A stretch of 64,000 bases of DNA, taken from positions 62,001-126,000 of the forward strand of contig NZ_JABCNG010000002.1 in the NCBI RefSeq assembly GCF_012932495.1, in the 5' to 3' direction. The notes under the pieces are model-generated. The model did not search any database and had not been told where the DNA came from. It saw nothing but the letters and a program-made list of their open reading frames with translations. The stretch comes from Novosphingobium sp. SG919 (lineage in GTDB: Bacteria > Pseudomonadota > Alphaproteobacteria > Sphingomonadales > Sphingomonadaceae). This document shows, piece after piece, positions 55,502 through 64,000 of the stretch. A program made the position numbers and the translations under genes. Within the stretch, counting starts at the first letter, position 1, and each line of letters begins with the position of its first letter.

Positions 55502-58300
55502 CTACCACCGTGCCGGATCGTTGATCTGGCGCAGCAGGTTTTCTTGCCAGTCGTGGGTGGAAAGGAGTTCCTCCATCATGAAAAAGCCCAGCCGGCGATA
55601 GCTTTCCCACTGCGCCTCGTCGAAGAACTGGTCCCCGGTGGTTTCGTGCGGAAAGGCGGAGTGCGCCGTGGCATAGCCGGTGACATCGGCCGAAACCCCT
55701 TCGCACAGGCGCGGCTTGATCCACACGATATGCCCGATCACGCCATAGGAATTGTCATCCTCGGGCACTGTGCGGCCATGGACTTCGAGCAGCAGGCAGA
55801 ACGCGCGGTCGATCGGGCTCGCCGCCGTGCCTGGCGCGCTGCGCCGCGCCGCCCGCAGGCGCCAGTCCTCCTCCTCGCCATTGAGGAACAGGGCGGCGGC
55901 CGTGCTGCCCACCAGGTGCTGCACTTTGGTGGGCTTGGCCACTTCCAAGCCAAACCCCAGGTCGATCCGCGCCTTTCGCGCCAGATTTTCCAGGTCTTCG
56001 AACACAAAGCCGGGATCGGCACCATTGTCGGCCACCACGATCGTGCGGACCCGCCGCCGCAGCAGTTCGTAAGCGCCGCTGTTCTCGAAATGGCCACCGT
56101 CGGACAGATAGACGCGGCTGTAGCGGCGGGTGAAATAGCCGCGCATTTCCGAACCGAGATAGAAGAACGTGCGGAACAGCCGCGATGTGAAATGCCAGGC
56201 TTTCCGCTTGCGCGGCTCGCCCTCGCTTTCGCGCAGCAGCATGTCCACATGCCACCAATAGCCCAGGCGGATATTGGCAAAGCACAGCGCCAGCGACCCA
56301 CCCAGCGTGGTGCGCGATCCCATCCCGGTTGACGCCGCCGCCCCGGAAATCGCACACAACTGCCCCAGCGAAAGCCCTTCCACCCCGGCTGCTTCCAACG
56401 CGCTCCAAGCAAAGAACGCGCCCGTCGGCGTGCCCGGTGTCGTGGCGTTGACGAACAGCCCCTCGGGCGCAAAGACCATCGGCACGCCTTTGCGATCGCG
56501 TTCCAGCAACTGCGAATGGGCGCTGCTGACCGTTTCGTTGAGCGTCACGTTGATCAGGTGCAGCGGCGCCAGGGTGCGCTGTTGCTGATAGACGGCGATC
56601 GGCACCTGGTCGCCCGGATCGGTCTCGGTGATCGGCTTGGCCGCGTCACCTCCCTTGCCCGGCCTGGCTTCGGGACGGGGGAGACCGCCTTGCAGCCGGT
56701 TGATGTTGGTCGCCCCGACATACGCCCGCGTCAGCCGCGCGGCATATATGCCATGGAGCGACGAAAGGTTGATGAATCCGGTGGCCCAGCCCGTGGCCAT
56801 CATCAGGCCCAGCACCACGACAAGCGCGATCGCCACAATTTGCCCGTTCCATCGCCCTGGCAAGCCGGACACCCAGCGCTGCCCATCGAACAACAGGGCC
56901 TGCACCGTCACATCCGCCCCCACCGAAACCAGTCCATAGAGCAGCACCCCGGCCGCCAGCGCCAGGGTCCAGACATGGCGCCCCAGCATCGCCGCCAGCT
57001 TGCCATCGCCACTCACCCAACCGGGTAACTTGTTGATCAGCCAGGCTCCCAGCGGCGCAAGCGCCAGGCCCAGCGCCTGGCGCAGGCCAATCCCGGCCTG
57101 GTTCTGGCGCGCGATCCAGTCATAGGCACTCAATCCCAAGGTGTTGATCGTGGCCAGTGCCGCCAGGCCCAGCGACAGCCCCAGCAGATTGCCGCCCCAG
57201 CGCGTCAACCGGCTGCGTACGTCGGCGGTATAGGCATCATCGGGCGCCACTTTGGCATGCTGGGACAGGTAAGCGGCCAGAAGTGCGGCCAACGCACCGA
57301 TCACCGCCAGAAGCACACCCGCCAGCACCATCAGGCTGGCCCCCTCGCCAGACGGAAACTGGCGCCAGGCGGCCCAGCCCACGCCAATGGCAGCCAGCCA
57401 CAGCACGATGCCGGCCGTGAGCCGCGCCCAGGCAGGGCTTTGTTTGTCCCGGCTGCGCTGATCCTGACCGCGCCCGGCAGAGGATAGCACTTCCGTGTAC
57501 CAATAGCCCAACCACACCGCCAGGGTGACAAAGGCCAGCGCCAGCACCGGCCACCACAGCAGGCTGGGCAGCAGATGGAACGGCTGGGCACAGGCACCAG
57601 TGCGCACCGGTTGCAGGCAGCCCGCCGCATTCGCCGCCATCGGCGCGGCGGAAAGCGGCGCGCGCAAGGTTCCGTTCGGATCGGCATTCGCCACCGTCCA
57701 GGCCGTCAGCCCGGTCATCACCGTGGCCAGAAACACCACCGGCAGCAGGAAGACATAGAGCATCGCCAGCCAGTTGCGCGCCATATAGGCGGCTGCGGGC
57801 AGATAGTCCGACGCGCCGTTGGGCGCCAGATAGCGGCTATGCTCGCGCAGCCAGCGCACCGGGTGGCGCAAGGTCCGCCCATCCCACGGCAACAGCGTGG
57901 CGTCCGAACGCGACGATAGCACGGTCTGTGCCAGATCCGCTTCATCCAATATCACGCTATCGGTTGCGCCAAGGCCGGCATTGCCACCGCGCGCGCTGTC
58001 GGGCAGGAACAGGCTGCCCAGGAAACTGCCGAAATAGCCGCCACCGGAAACGGTGGAACAGTAATCGAAATCGAGCAGACGCCCTGCACGCGCCAGCGCC
58101 TGGGCCAACCCCAGGCTCAAGGTGGCGCTGCGAATGCCGCCGCCCGAAAACGCCACGCCCATCGTGCCGGGCGGCACCGCCGCATCGATTTCCGGCCCCT
58201 TGCCGCCCACCCACTGGCGCAACAACGCGCGCCGCGCGTCGATGGCATTGTCCGTCGCCTTCGCCTCGTCCATCTCGGCCCCCTTGTCCTGTCTACTCAT
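55502..58300 (-). CDS. Membrane-embedded patatin-like phospholipase
   Basis: The 932-residue protein carries a patatin/cPLA2-type acyl hydrolase domain that is split. The N-terminal part has the oxyanion loop FSGGGIRSATL (53-58) and the nucleophile elbow STVSGGGYFGS with Ser85. The C-terminal part has the catalytic Asp734 in YLSDGGHFENSGAYELLRRR. Between them (about 175-525) lie roughly eight hydrophobic helices, so the active site should form from two cytoplasmic pieces on either side of a membrane block. The usual GxSxG appears as TVSGGG. It starts 22 bases after the 1355-residue sensor-like gene, clearly one operon. The predicted activity is cleavage of membrane phospholipid acyl chains, and the physiological role is unknown. 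A second possible start is Met10. Confidence 0.82.
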   Translation of the reverse strand: MSRQDKGAEMDEAKATDNAIDARRALLRQWVGGKGPEIDAAVPPGTMGVAFSGGGIRSATLSLGLAQALARAGRLLDFDYCSTVSGGGYFGSFLGSLFLPDSARGGNAGLGATDSVILDEADLAQTVLSSRSDATLLPWDGRTLRHPVRWLREHSRYLAPNGASDYLPAAAYMARNWLAMLYVFLLPVVFLATVMTGLTAWTVANADPNGTLRAPLSAAPMAANAAGCLQPVRTGACAQPFHLLPSLLWWPVLALAFVTLAVWLGYWYTEVLSSAGRGQDQRSRDKQSPAWARLTAGIVLWLAAIGVGWAAWRQFPSGEGASLMVLAGVLLAVIGALAALLAAYLSQHAKVAPDDAYTADVRSRLTRWGGNLLGLSLGLAALATINTLGLSAYDWIARQNQAGIGLRQALGLALAPLGAWLINKLPGWVSGDGKLAAMLGRHVWTLALAAGVLLYGLVSVGADVTVQALLFDGQRWVSGLPGRWNGQIVAIALVVVLGLMMATGWATGFINLSSLHGIYAARLTRAYVGATNINRLQGGLPRPEARPGKGGDAAKPITETDPGDQVPIAVYQQQRTLAPLHLINVTLNETVSSAHSQLLERDRKGVPMVFAPEGLFVNATTPGTPTGAFFAWSALEAAGVEGLSLGQLCAISGAAASTGMGSRTTLGGSLALCFANIRLGYWWHVDMLLRESEGEPRKRKAWHFTSRLFRTFFYLGSEMRGYFTRRYSRVYLSDGGHFENSGAYELLRRRVRTIVVADNGADPGFVFEDLENLARKARIDLGFGLEVAKPTKVQHLVGSTAAALFLNGEEEDWRLRAARRSAPGTAASPIDRAFCLLLEVHGRTVPEDDNSYGVIGHIVWIKPRLCEGVSADVTGYATAHSAFPHETTGDQFFDEAQWESYRRLGFFMMEELLSTHDWQENLLRQINDPARW

Positions 58301-58322
58301 CCTGCCGGTTCACCCAGTTGGC

Positions 58323-61300
58323 TCACCCCGCCGCCTGCCGCCGCGAAAAGGCCCCGATCAGCATCGGAATGCCGGCGAGCAGCGCCGAAATCGTGGCGTT
58401 GAGATTGTCCCCCTGTTGCGCCGCGCCATAGGCCACCAGCAGCAGGCCCAGCGGCACCCCCACCAGCAGCGGCCACCGCGCCAGGTTCCATTCGCCCTTG
58501 GGCAACTTGTTGCGCCAGCTACGGATGGTTTCGGGCCGCTCGGCCTGCCGCACGAACATGGCAAAGCTGTCGTTGAACAGGCGCGGCCCCGGCTCCAGCG
58601 TCACCAGCCGCCGCCGCACCAGTGAACGCACCACGAGCGAGGCATGGATGTTGACGAAATGGCCCCGTGCAATGGCATCGAGCACCACCCGTTCGGCCTG
58701 GGTGGAGGCAAACCACAACTGCTCGTAGTATTCGATCAGGTGCACGCGCAGGAAATCGATCGCAGCGGGCACCGTCGGCAGATGGCGTGAACGTGCCCAA
58801 TCCGCCAGCGCGGCAGTACGTTCGGCGCGATCTGCGTGGGCCAGCACACCGGGCAGCAGCGTGGCGACGATATGGCTGGGCAGGTGACGCAATTCGCGCA
58901 GCAGGGCCTTCGCCGACAGGGAGAGATCGGCCATGTGCTCCACCGCCAGGGGATCGATCAACAGGGCACCGTCGGCTGGCGTATAGGTCACGAACGTCTG
59001 GAAAAACCGCGCCCAGCGCAGCTCTTCCAGGCCCCCCGATCGTTCGCCCTGGCCGAAACTTTCCCCATCCACTACATCGAGAATGCGTTCCAGCGGGGTG
59101 AGATCGGAATAGACCACCAACCTTTCCACCCGCCCGCTGGCCACGGCTCGGTCAACGCATTCCAGGAAAACCAGCGCCGCCCGGCGCCGCAGGGGATCGC
59201 GCAGCAACAACGACAGGCCATAGACCTGAACGATGCGCGCATCACCGATCTTATCGTCCGCACGCTGGCAGATCTTGCTGTCTGCCAGCGCGGGGGCGTC
59301 TTCGTAGAGCAGCACGTCCGACAGGTCGATCCTGGCGCTGTTCTGCGGGTCGGTTCCGGCAAGGTCCGCCATCAACGTGCTGCGGCTGGCATGGTCGCCG
59401 CCCACCACCAGCAGACGCGGCACCCCCGGCACGTCGGATTGGAGCGACACGGGCAAGCCCAGCGGCACGCCAAACCCGCATAGCGCGCGCAGCAACAGGC
59501 GCGGCAAGCCCAGCCAAAGCGCGATCACCGGCACCACGCCGAACACGGCGAGGCTCAACCAGTCCAGCAACGGCAGGCGCCACTCCACGTCATAGCTGGC
59601 GCTGGCAGACGCGCCAGCCGGCGCAACACCGGCGGGCGCACCAAACCAGTAATCCTGCCGCATTCCCCAGATGGATGCGGCCAGTGCCGAAGCCGGCCAT
59701 GCCGAAAATGGCGCGTGAACGGCCTGAGGAGGAGCGGCCTGGTCGATCGCGGCGGCAGGCGCCACGGCCACCGCCGTGGTGCAGGCGTTGCGCTCCCGCT
59801 GCTGCGTGGCCAGGCTCAACCCATCGACTCCAAAGCCCTGGCATTGCGCCATGGCCATGAGTTGCGCGCGGCGATCACGATCCGCGTTGGCAGCCAGATC
59901 AGCCACATGCCTGTCGGCAGCGTGATGCGCCACGGAAAAGGCGCGCGCATCCAGCCACACCAGCACAGCGGGCACCAGTGCAACCAACGCAATCGTCCCC
60001 ACCACCAGGCGGAAGAACGGCTGTTCCGCCTTTTGCGTCAGGGCATCGTCGGTATCCCGCTGCATCGATAAGCCCACGCCCACGGCCACCGCCGTGAACG
60101 GCACGGCAAGGGCGCAAAACGACAGGCCCGGCGCCATTCCGTCCAGGGCCAGCGCCAGCAGCACCGACACCATCAGGATGCCACCGGCCAATGGCAGGAT
60201 GCGCTTGGCCAGCCAGGCATAGGCTTGCGCGCCCGCTTCGTGCGGCCAGATATTGGCCCAGCGTGCCGGCGGACATCCCCCCGGCAACGGGGATTTCATC
60301 CGTAAGGCCATCACCAGCCCACCCGCCACCACCAGCATCACCACCAGCAAAGCCAGGCTGCTCCACAAGCCCAGGCTGGCCGTGCGCGCCGCCACGGCAT
60401 CGATTTCGGCGACATTGCTCCATACCAGCACGACCCAGGTCGTCCCGGGCACGGCCACGGCGGCAAAGCTGGCCAGGCGCCCGGCATAGCGGGCCTTGAA
60501 GTGCAACACCGGCGCACCGCCGCCTGGCGCAGAATTCTGCGCCAAGGACACGATCTGTGTCGGGATGGTGGGATCGGTTTCGGCTTGGTCGGCCAGGTTT
60601 TCCTGCCCGGCATGGCCGCGCTGGGCGTGAAAGATCACCGGCAGGCGCAGATCATTCCCATTCCAATTGCGCGTTTCCACCACCATGAAGCGCTGGTCTG
60701 CGCGCAGGCCTGCCCGCGCACCGGGCTGCATAAGCGCAGCCAATTGAAACGAACCAACGGCATAGCGATCGGCTTGGCCCCCAGGCCCTGCCAGGCGCGC
60801 GGCAATCACCGCCGTATCCACGCCCATCACTTGCGATCGCACGCCGCTGGCCAGATAGGTAGCGGCATGCCCTGGCGTCGCGGTGCCGTTCTGGTCACGC
60901 AGCCGCTGGAAGTAATCGCGCCCACTGATGTCGATGGCCACCGGCCGGCGGGGGTTGGCGGTGCAGATGCGCGTCTTCTCGGCCCCTGCCGGCGCGCGGG
61001 CGCCATCGTTCGCAGGCACGTCGGAGGGCGCCTCCCCATCCTCGTGCAACAAGGTTACGTCGGAAAATCCACTGCACTGCGCCGCGTCTGCCGTTTCCAG
61101 CAAGGCGGCCAGCCGGCCCGCCTGCCTTGCCACCTGGCCCCCCGTATCGAGTGCCAGCCGTTGCGCCACGTCCCCCGCCGCCTGTGCGATGGACCGCCGC
61201 CCGGCATCGGTATCGTGGGCCAGCAACACCATGAACAGCGCCAGCACCAATGCCGCCGGCACCCCGGCCAGCATCGCAATCACTTCGAACGGCCCAGAGG

Positions 61301-62390
61301 ACTGCGCCGCACCCATGAGTTGAAAGCGCAGGAACGGCAACAGCGCTGCCAGGAACAACAGGCCCAACGTCGCCCCCACCCGTTCCACCGGCATCGTCTC
61401 CAGCCAGCGCGCGGTCATCGCCGATTTCGGCATCAGCGCCACGATATAGCAGGCCGTCGTGCCCCCGGCATTGCCGCTGGCCGCCATAGGCGTGCCCACC
61501 GCGCCGCTGCACGGCTGGCTCACGGCGTTGGGCACCAGAAAGGGCTTGATATAGGCGAGATAGTCCTCACCGCCGGCGCTGAGCGAAACGACATCTTGCG
61601 CCGTGCCGATGGAGGGCTTTGGCGGATTGGCCGGCCCACCCTCGCCATCCTTGAGCCCCAGACCACTGCCCAGTTCCCGCGCGATGTTGCGCCCCATCGC
61701 GCCGGTATCATTCAGATCGGCAATGGCATCGACGGTCAGCGGCGGATCGCCCACTTGCGCCACGATCCGGCCTTGCCCATCGACCAGCAGGAAGTGGGAA
61801 ATCGGCGTGTCTTCCACACCGGTGTTGATCAGCCGGTCGAGCGGCACGCGCGCCAGGAAGCACGCCACGACCTTGGCCGGCTGGCCGTAGTCGTCGCTGC
61901 GAACCACGCCAGTCACTTCCAGCCTTATGCCCTGGCCGGGATGTTCGCCCTGCTCATAGCCGATAGCCAGCGAACGCGCGCCCAGCGGGATTCCGGGGCA
62001 GGCGCCATCCTTATCGGGCGCACGAATATGCAGCATGTATCGCCCCAGATCGGGGTGAAACATCACAAGTATCCGATTTCCGCTTTGCCAACCTTGTTTG
62101 GCGGAAGCAGCGTTATTATCCTGGCGCTTGGTAGCATTCACATTGGCCCGCGCCATGCGCTCGATATCCAGCGGCCAGGATTGCAGCCCTTGTGCGGCGA
62201 TTTCCACGAGGTGGAAATTGCTCTTGTGCGTGCTGTTGACGACGATCAAACTATGAACAAAAGCAACCAAACCAACGCCAAGGCTGGTTAACGCCACCAG
62301 GACTGCACAGACGCGCAGCCAATAAGGCAAAACTCGCCTTGGCGCCGCATATGCCGCATCTGAACCAACCGATTTCTGTGAATCCACCAT
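58323..62390 (-). CDS. Large membrane protein with cache-like sensors and cytosolic P-loop-like domain
   Basis: This 1355-residue protein has no recognised overall family. Helix 1 (about 22-48) leads into a periplasmic region (50-340) with FLLVDGQGRIVAQVGD. Two helices follow (about 345-400), then a second periplasmic region containing AIDISGRDYFQRLRDQ, the typical dCache_1 motif. Four more helices enclose a third short exported segment (about 790-930). After about residue 990 comes a cytosolic domain: RLLVVGGDHASRSTLMADLA resembles a degenerate Walker A, and VERLVVYSDLTPLE might replace Walker B. A helical, winged-helix-like segment (VVLDAIARGHFVNIHASLVV) and two final helices close the protein. 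The layout suggests that it senses extracytoplasmic ligands and controls the patatin encoded next in the operon. Confidence 0.7.
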   Translation of the reverse strand: MVDSQKSVGSDAAYAAPRRVLPYWLRVCAVLVALTSLGVGLVAFVHSLIVVNSTHKSNFHLVEIAAQGLQSWPLDIERMARANVNATKRQDNNAASAKQGWQSGNRILVMFHPDLGRYMLHIRAPDKDGACPGIPLGARSLAIGYEQGEHPGQGIRLEVTGVVRSDDYGQPAKVVACFLARVPLDRLINTGVEDTPISHFLLVDGQGRIVAQVGDPPLTVDAIADLNDTGAMGRNIARELGSGLGLKDGEGGPANPPKPSIGTAQDVVSLSAGGEDYLAYIKPFLVPNAVSQPCSGAVGTPMAASGNAGGTTACYIVALMPKSAMTARWLETMPVERVGATLGLLFLAALLPFLRFQLMGAAQSSGPFEVIAMLAGVPAALVLALFMVLLAHDTDAGRRSIAQAAGDVAQRLALDTGGQVARQAGRLAALLETADAAQCSGFSDVTLLHEDGEAPSDVPANDGARAPAGAEKTRICTANPRRPVAIDISGRDYFQRLRDQNGTATPGHAATYLASGVRSQVMGVDTAVIAARLAGPGGQADRYAVGSFQLAALMQPGARAGLRADQRFMVVETRNWNGNDLRLPVIFHAQRGHAGQENLADQAETDPTIPTQIVSLAQNSAPGGGAPVLHFKARYAGRLASFAAVAVPGTTWVVLVWSNVAEIDAVAARTASLGLWSSLALLVVMLVVAGGLVMALRMKSPLPGGCPPARWANIWPHEAGAQAYAWLAKRILPLAGGILMVSVLLALALDGMAPGLSFCALAVPFTAVAVGVGLSMQRDTDDALTQKAEQPFFRLVVGTIALVALVPAVLVWLDARAFSVAHHAADRHVADLAANADRDRRAQLMAMAQCQGFGVDGLSLATQQRERNACTTAVAVAPAAAIDQAAPPQAVHAPFSAWPASALAASIWGMRQDYWFGAPAGVAPAGASASASYDVEWRLPLLDWLSLAVFGVVPVIALWLGLPRLLLRALCGFGVPLGLPVSLQSDVPGVPRLLVVGGDHASRSTLMADLAGTDPQNSARIDLSDVLLYEDAPALADSKICQRADDKIGDARIVQVYGLSLLLRDPLRRRAALVFLECVDRAVASGRVERLVVYSDLTPLERILDVVDGESFGQGERSGGLEELRWARFFQTFVTYTPADGALLIDPLAVEHMADLSLSAKALLRELRHLPSHIVATLLPGVLAHADRAERTAALADWARSRHLPTVPAAIDFLRVHLIEYYEQLWFASTQAERVVLDAIARGHFVNIHASLVVRSLVRRRLVTLEPGPRLFNDSFAMFVRQAERPETIRSWRNKLPKGEWNLARWPLLVGVPLGLLLVAYGAAQQGDNLNATISALLAGIPMLIGAFSRRQAAG

Positions 62391-62545
62391 ACCGGCTGCC
62401 CCCGCTTCCGGCCCTGCAAGACACGAATCTTGGTATTTATTGCAGGATTACGAAAGCTAACACGGAGCAGCACTTGAGCAATAGCAATATTTTTAATTTC
62501 AAATTGGTGGTTTCGTGATCAAGGCAACTGCCGACTTGGAGGCTG
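62391..62545 (-). promoter_or_regulatory. AT-rich leader of the sensor/patatin operon
   Basis: The stretch 62430-62515 is markedly AT-rich against its GC-rich surroundings (for example AATTTGAAATTAAAAATATT on the minus strand) and lies 40-125 bases upstream of the first gene. It probably contains the operon promoter. Exact -35/-10 boxes could not be fixed by eye. Confidence 0.4.
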
Positions 62546-62548
62546 ATT

Positions 62549-62622
62549 CAAAATTCGCCGGAAGGCGAATTTTGGGTTCGGCACCGGCAGCCTCTCCGAA
62601 ACTACGTCACAGACGTAGTTCG
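62549..62622. terminator. Tandem terminator hairpins between the hydratase and the sensor operon
   Basis: A perfect 11-bp stem (CAAAATTCGCC 62549-62559 with 62564-62574) has a GGAA tetraloop and an A/T-rich base on both sides. A second stem (62596-62608 with 62612-62623, one bulged A, loop ACA) lies just past the hydratase stop. Together they should stop transcription arriving from the hydratase side. Confidence 0.7.
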
Positions 62623-62632
62623 GGTCGGGCTT

Positions 62633-63415
62633 TCACGCAAAACGCGGCGCGCGGCGCTGCGCAAAGGCGGCGATGCCTTCCGCGGCCTCGGCCCCGGCGC
62701 CGGCCTGGGCAATGCGCACCACTTCCAGGTCAAGCTGGGTGGCCAGGTCGTTTTGCAGGCTCTCGGCAAGCAGTGCGCGGGCGCCGGCGATGGCAGCAAG
62801 CGGCCCCTGCGCCAGGCGTTGCGCCACGGCCAGGCCCTCGGCGTGCAGATCCTCGGCCGCCACGGTGCGGGTGACCAGGCCAATCGCCGCGGCTTCCTCT
62901 GCGCCGATGCGGCGGTTGGTCAGGATGATCTCCTGCGCGCGGCGCAAGCCTACCACGCGTGGCAGCGTCCAACTCATGCCGCCATCGGGGGTCAGCCCCA
63001 CCATGCCATAGGCGGCGGTGAAGTGCGCCCCGGGCGCGGCCAGCACCACGTCGCCCAGGATCGCCAGGCTCAGCCCCGCGCCCGCCGCCGGGCCGTTGAC
63101 CAGCGTGACCAGCGGCTTGCCCATCTGCGCGAGCTTGAGCACGCTGCGATGCACCGCGCCTGCCAGCGCGAAGAGAAAGGCCGACGGCCCCTCGCTCGCC
63201 GTGCCGAACGCGCTCACGTCACCCCCGCCGCAAAACAGCTTGCCCATGCCGGTCAGCACCACGCAGCGCACCGCGGTATCGGCAATCGCCGCATCGACCT
63301 GCTGTTCCAGCCGCAGCGCGGTGGGCATGTCCAGCGTGTTGCCCGCGGTCGGGCGGTTGAGCGTCAGGATCGCCACGGCATCGTGCCGTTCCAGCACCAC
63401 CAGATCATCGTTCAT
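62633..63415 (-). CDS. Enoyl-CoA hydratase/isomerase family protein
   Basis: The ATG at 63415 gives 260 residues and overlaps the preceding gene's stop by four bases. Crotonase-fold features are [20 protein letters not shown], the first oxyanion segment [16 protein letters not shown], and the second [20 protein letters not shown] with [20 protein letters not shown]. An Asp in LTPDGG stands at the position where one of the two catalytic Glu residues is often found, so isomerase or other crotonase chemistry is as likely as hydration. It belongs to an acyl-CoA catabolic operon that extends beyond the window. Confidence 0.9.
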   Translation of the reverse strand: MNDDLVVLERHDAVAILTLNRPTAGNTLDMPTALRLEQQVDAAIADTAVRCVVLTGMGKLFCGGGDVSAFGTASEGPSAFLFALAGAVHRSVLKLAQMGKPLVTLVNGPAAGAGLSLAILGDVVLAAPGAHFTAAYGMVGLTPDGGMSWTLPRVVGLRRAQEIILTNRRIGAEEAAAIGLVTRTVAAEDLHAEGLAVAQRLAQGPLAAIAGARALLAESLQNDLATQLDLEVVRIAQAGAGAEAAEGIAAFAQRRAPRFA

Positions 63416-64000
63416 GCGCAGGCCTCCATCGCTTCGCGGCCCAGCCGGGCCAGGCGGGGGAAGGCTTTCGCCCGCTCCGCCGCCTGGGCGTTGGCCGCCG
63501 TGCCGCGCAGCACGCGGCCCTTGATCCCGTGAAAGATCGCGGCCAGCCGAAAGAACTGGAACGCGACATAGAAATCCCAATTGGCAATGCCATCCCGCCC
63601 CGTGCGCGCGCAATAGCGGGCCATATAGTCCGCCTCGCTCGGCAGGCCCAATGGCACAGGGTCCGCCCCGCCCAGTCCCGCCACGATGTCGGGCGGCATG
63701 CGATAGAGCATGGCGTGATAGGCAAAGTCCGCCAGCGGGTGCCCCAGCGTGGACAATTCCCAGTCCAGCACCGCCAGAACGCGCGGCTCGCTGGGGTGGA
63801 AGATCATGTTGTCGCAGCGGAAATCGCCGTGGACCAGGGTGGTCGTGTCATCGTCGGGAATGGCCGTGGGCAGCCAGGCGACCAGCGCGTCCATATCGGC
63901 GTCGCGGCCGGCAAGCTCGTCTTCCAGGTATTGCCGCGTCCAGCGCCCGATCTGCCGCGCGAAGTAGTTGCCCGGCTTGCCATAGTCGGCCAGGCCCACT
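63412..64000 (-). CDS. Phosphotransferase (APH)-family protein, 5' end outside window
   Basis: Only the C-terminal 195 or so codons are present. The kinase-like core reads [18 protein letters not shown], with the catalytic Asp and the metal-binding Asn, and [20 protein letters not shown], with the DFG-like Asp as DWE. This is the APH subgroup usually encoded with acyl-CoA dehydrogenases and known from ACAD10/11-like phosphorylation of 4-hydroxyacyl-CoA. Overlap with the hydratase gene (ATGA) supports a common operon for hydroxy-fatty-acid or similar catabolism. Confidence 0.88.
   Translation of the reverse strand, partial: VGLADYGKPGNYFARQIGRWTRQYLEDELAGRDADMDALVAWLPTAIPDDDTTTLVHGDFRCDNMIFHPSEPRVLAVLDWELSTLGHPLADFAYHAMLYRMPPDIVAGLGGADPVPLGLPSEADYMARYCARTGRDGIANWDFYVAFQFFRLAAIFHGIKGRVLRGTAANAQAAERAKAFPRLARLGREAMEACA

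Noticed and set aside
55502..58300. Patatin as a CBASS (CapV-type) effector
   Set aside because: No CD-NTase or accessory gene is adjacent, and CapV-type effectors are small soluble proteins, unlike this large membrane protein.
60501..62291. Plus-strand open frame opposite the 1355-residue sensor gene
   Set aside because: The minus strand shows ordered membrane helices and a dCache motif; the plus-strand product is Arg/His-rich without domains.

Overview
The window is about 64 kb of GC-rich chromosomal DNA. It is packed with carbohydrate-active enzymes, three TonB-dependent outer-membrane receptors (one next to a TPR-sulfotransferase), several LysR regulators and many small catabolic operons. 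This content fits a Sphingomonadaceae-type alphaproteobacterium, possibly Novosphingobium; the assignment is inferred from gene content and was not tested by a search. I saw no rRNA, tRNA, CRISPR array, insertion sequence or phage gene.

Region A (1-10.5 kb) looks like a hemicellulose (xyloglucan-like) utilisation locus. It holds a GH43 glycosidase cut by the window edge, a LacI-family repressor, a GH3 exo-beta-glucosidase, a SASA/CE20-like acetylesterase, and a very large secreted protein that fuses a GH74 xyloglucanase to a GH39 glycosidase. Three near-identical palindromes built on a TAGCGCTA-like core lie before GH43, between lacI and GH3, and between the esterase and GH74-GH39, so one LacI repressor probably controls the whole locus.

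Region B (10.6-19.7 kb) appears to process the released sugars. An operon encodes a type-B carboxylesterase, a gluconate-dehydrogenase-type small subunit, a GMC flavoprotein and an MFS transporter. A second operon encodes a Gfo/Idh/MocA oxidoreductase and a sugar isomerase-like TIM barrel, divergent from another MFS transporter. The set resembles recently described 3-keto-glycoside pathways. A TetR regulator and a 2-oxoglutarate/Fe(II) oxygenase coupled to an unknown protein follow (19.8-22.6 kb).

Region C (22.6-47.3 kb) holds receptor-centred units: TonB receptor, exported amine oxidase and exported RidA; then esterase, TPR-sulfotransferase and TonB receptor, divergent from a PQQ glucose dehydrogenase; then aldo/keto reductase and LysR; a double winged-helix GntR-like regulator convergent with a TonB receptor/esterase unit; and an SDR/SnoaL pair divergent from LysR.

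Region D (47.4-55.4 kb) holds an HAD phosphatase, an HxlR/quinone-oxidoreductase divergent pair, an ABM monooxygenase with an apparently disrupted 3' end, a pentapeptide-repeat protein, a PhoPQ-like two-component system divergent from a polyproline periplasmic protein, and an ABC-F ATPase.

Region E (55.5-62.4 kb) is the least explained part: a two-gene unit encoding a 1355-residue membrane protein with cache-like periplasmic sensors and a cytosolic P-loop-like domain, and a 932-residue membrane patatin whose catalytic Ser and Asp are split by about eight membrane segments. Terminator-like hairpins and an AT-rich leader isolate it from its upstream neighbour. It is the best candidate for an undescribed system. 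The window ends in an acyl-CoA catabolic operon (enoyl-CoA hydratase and a partial phosphotransferase).
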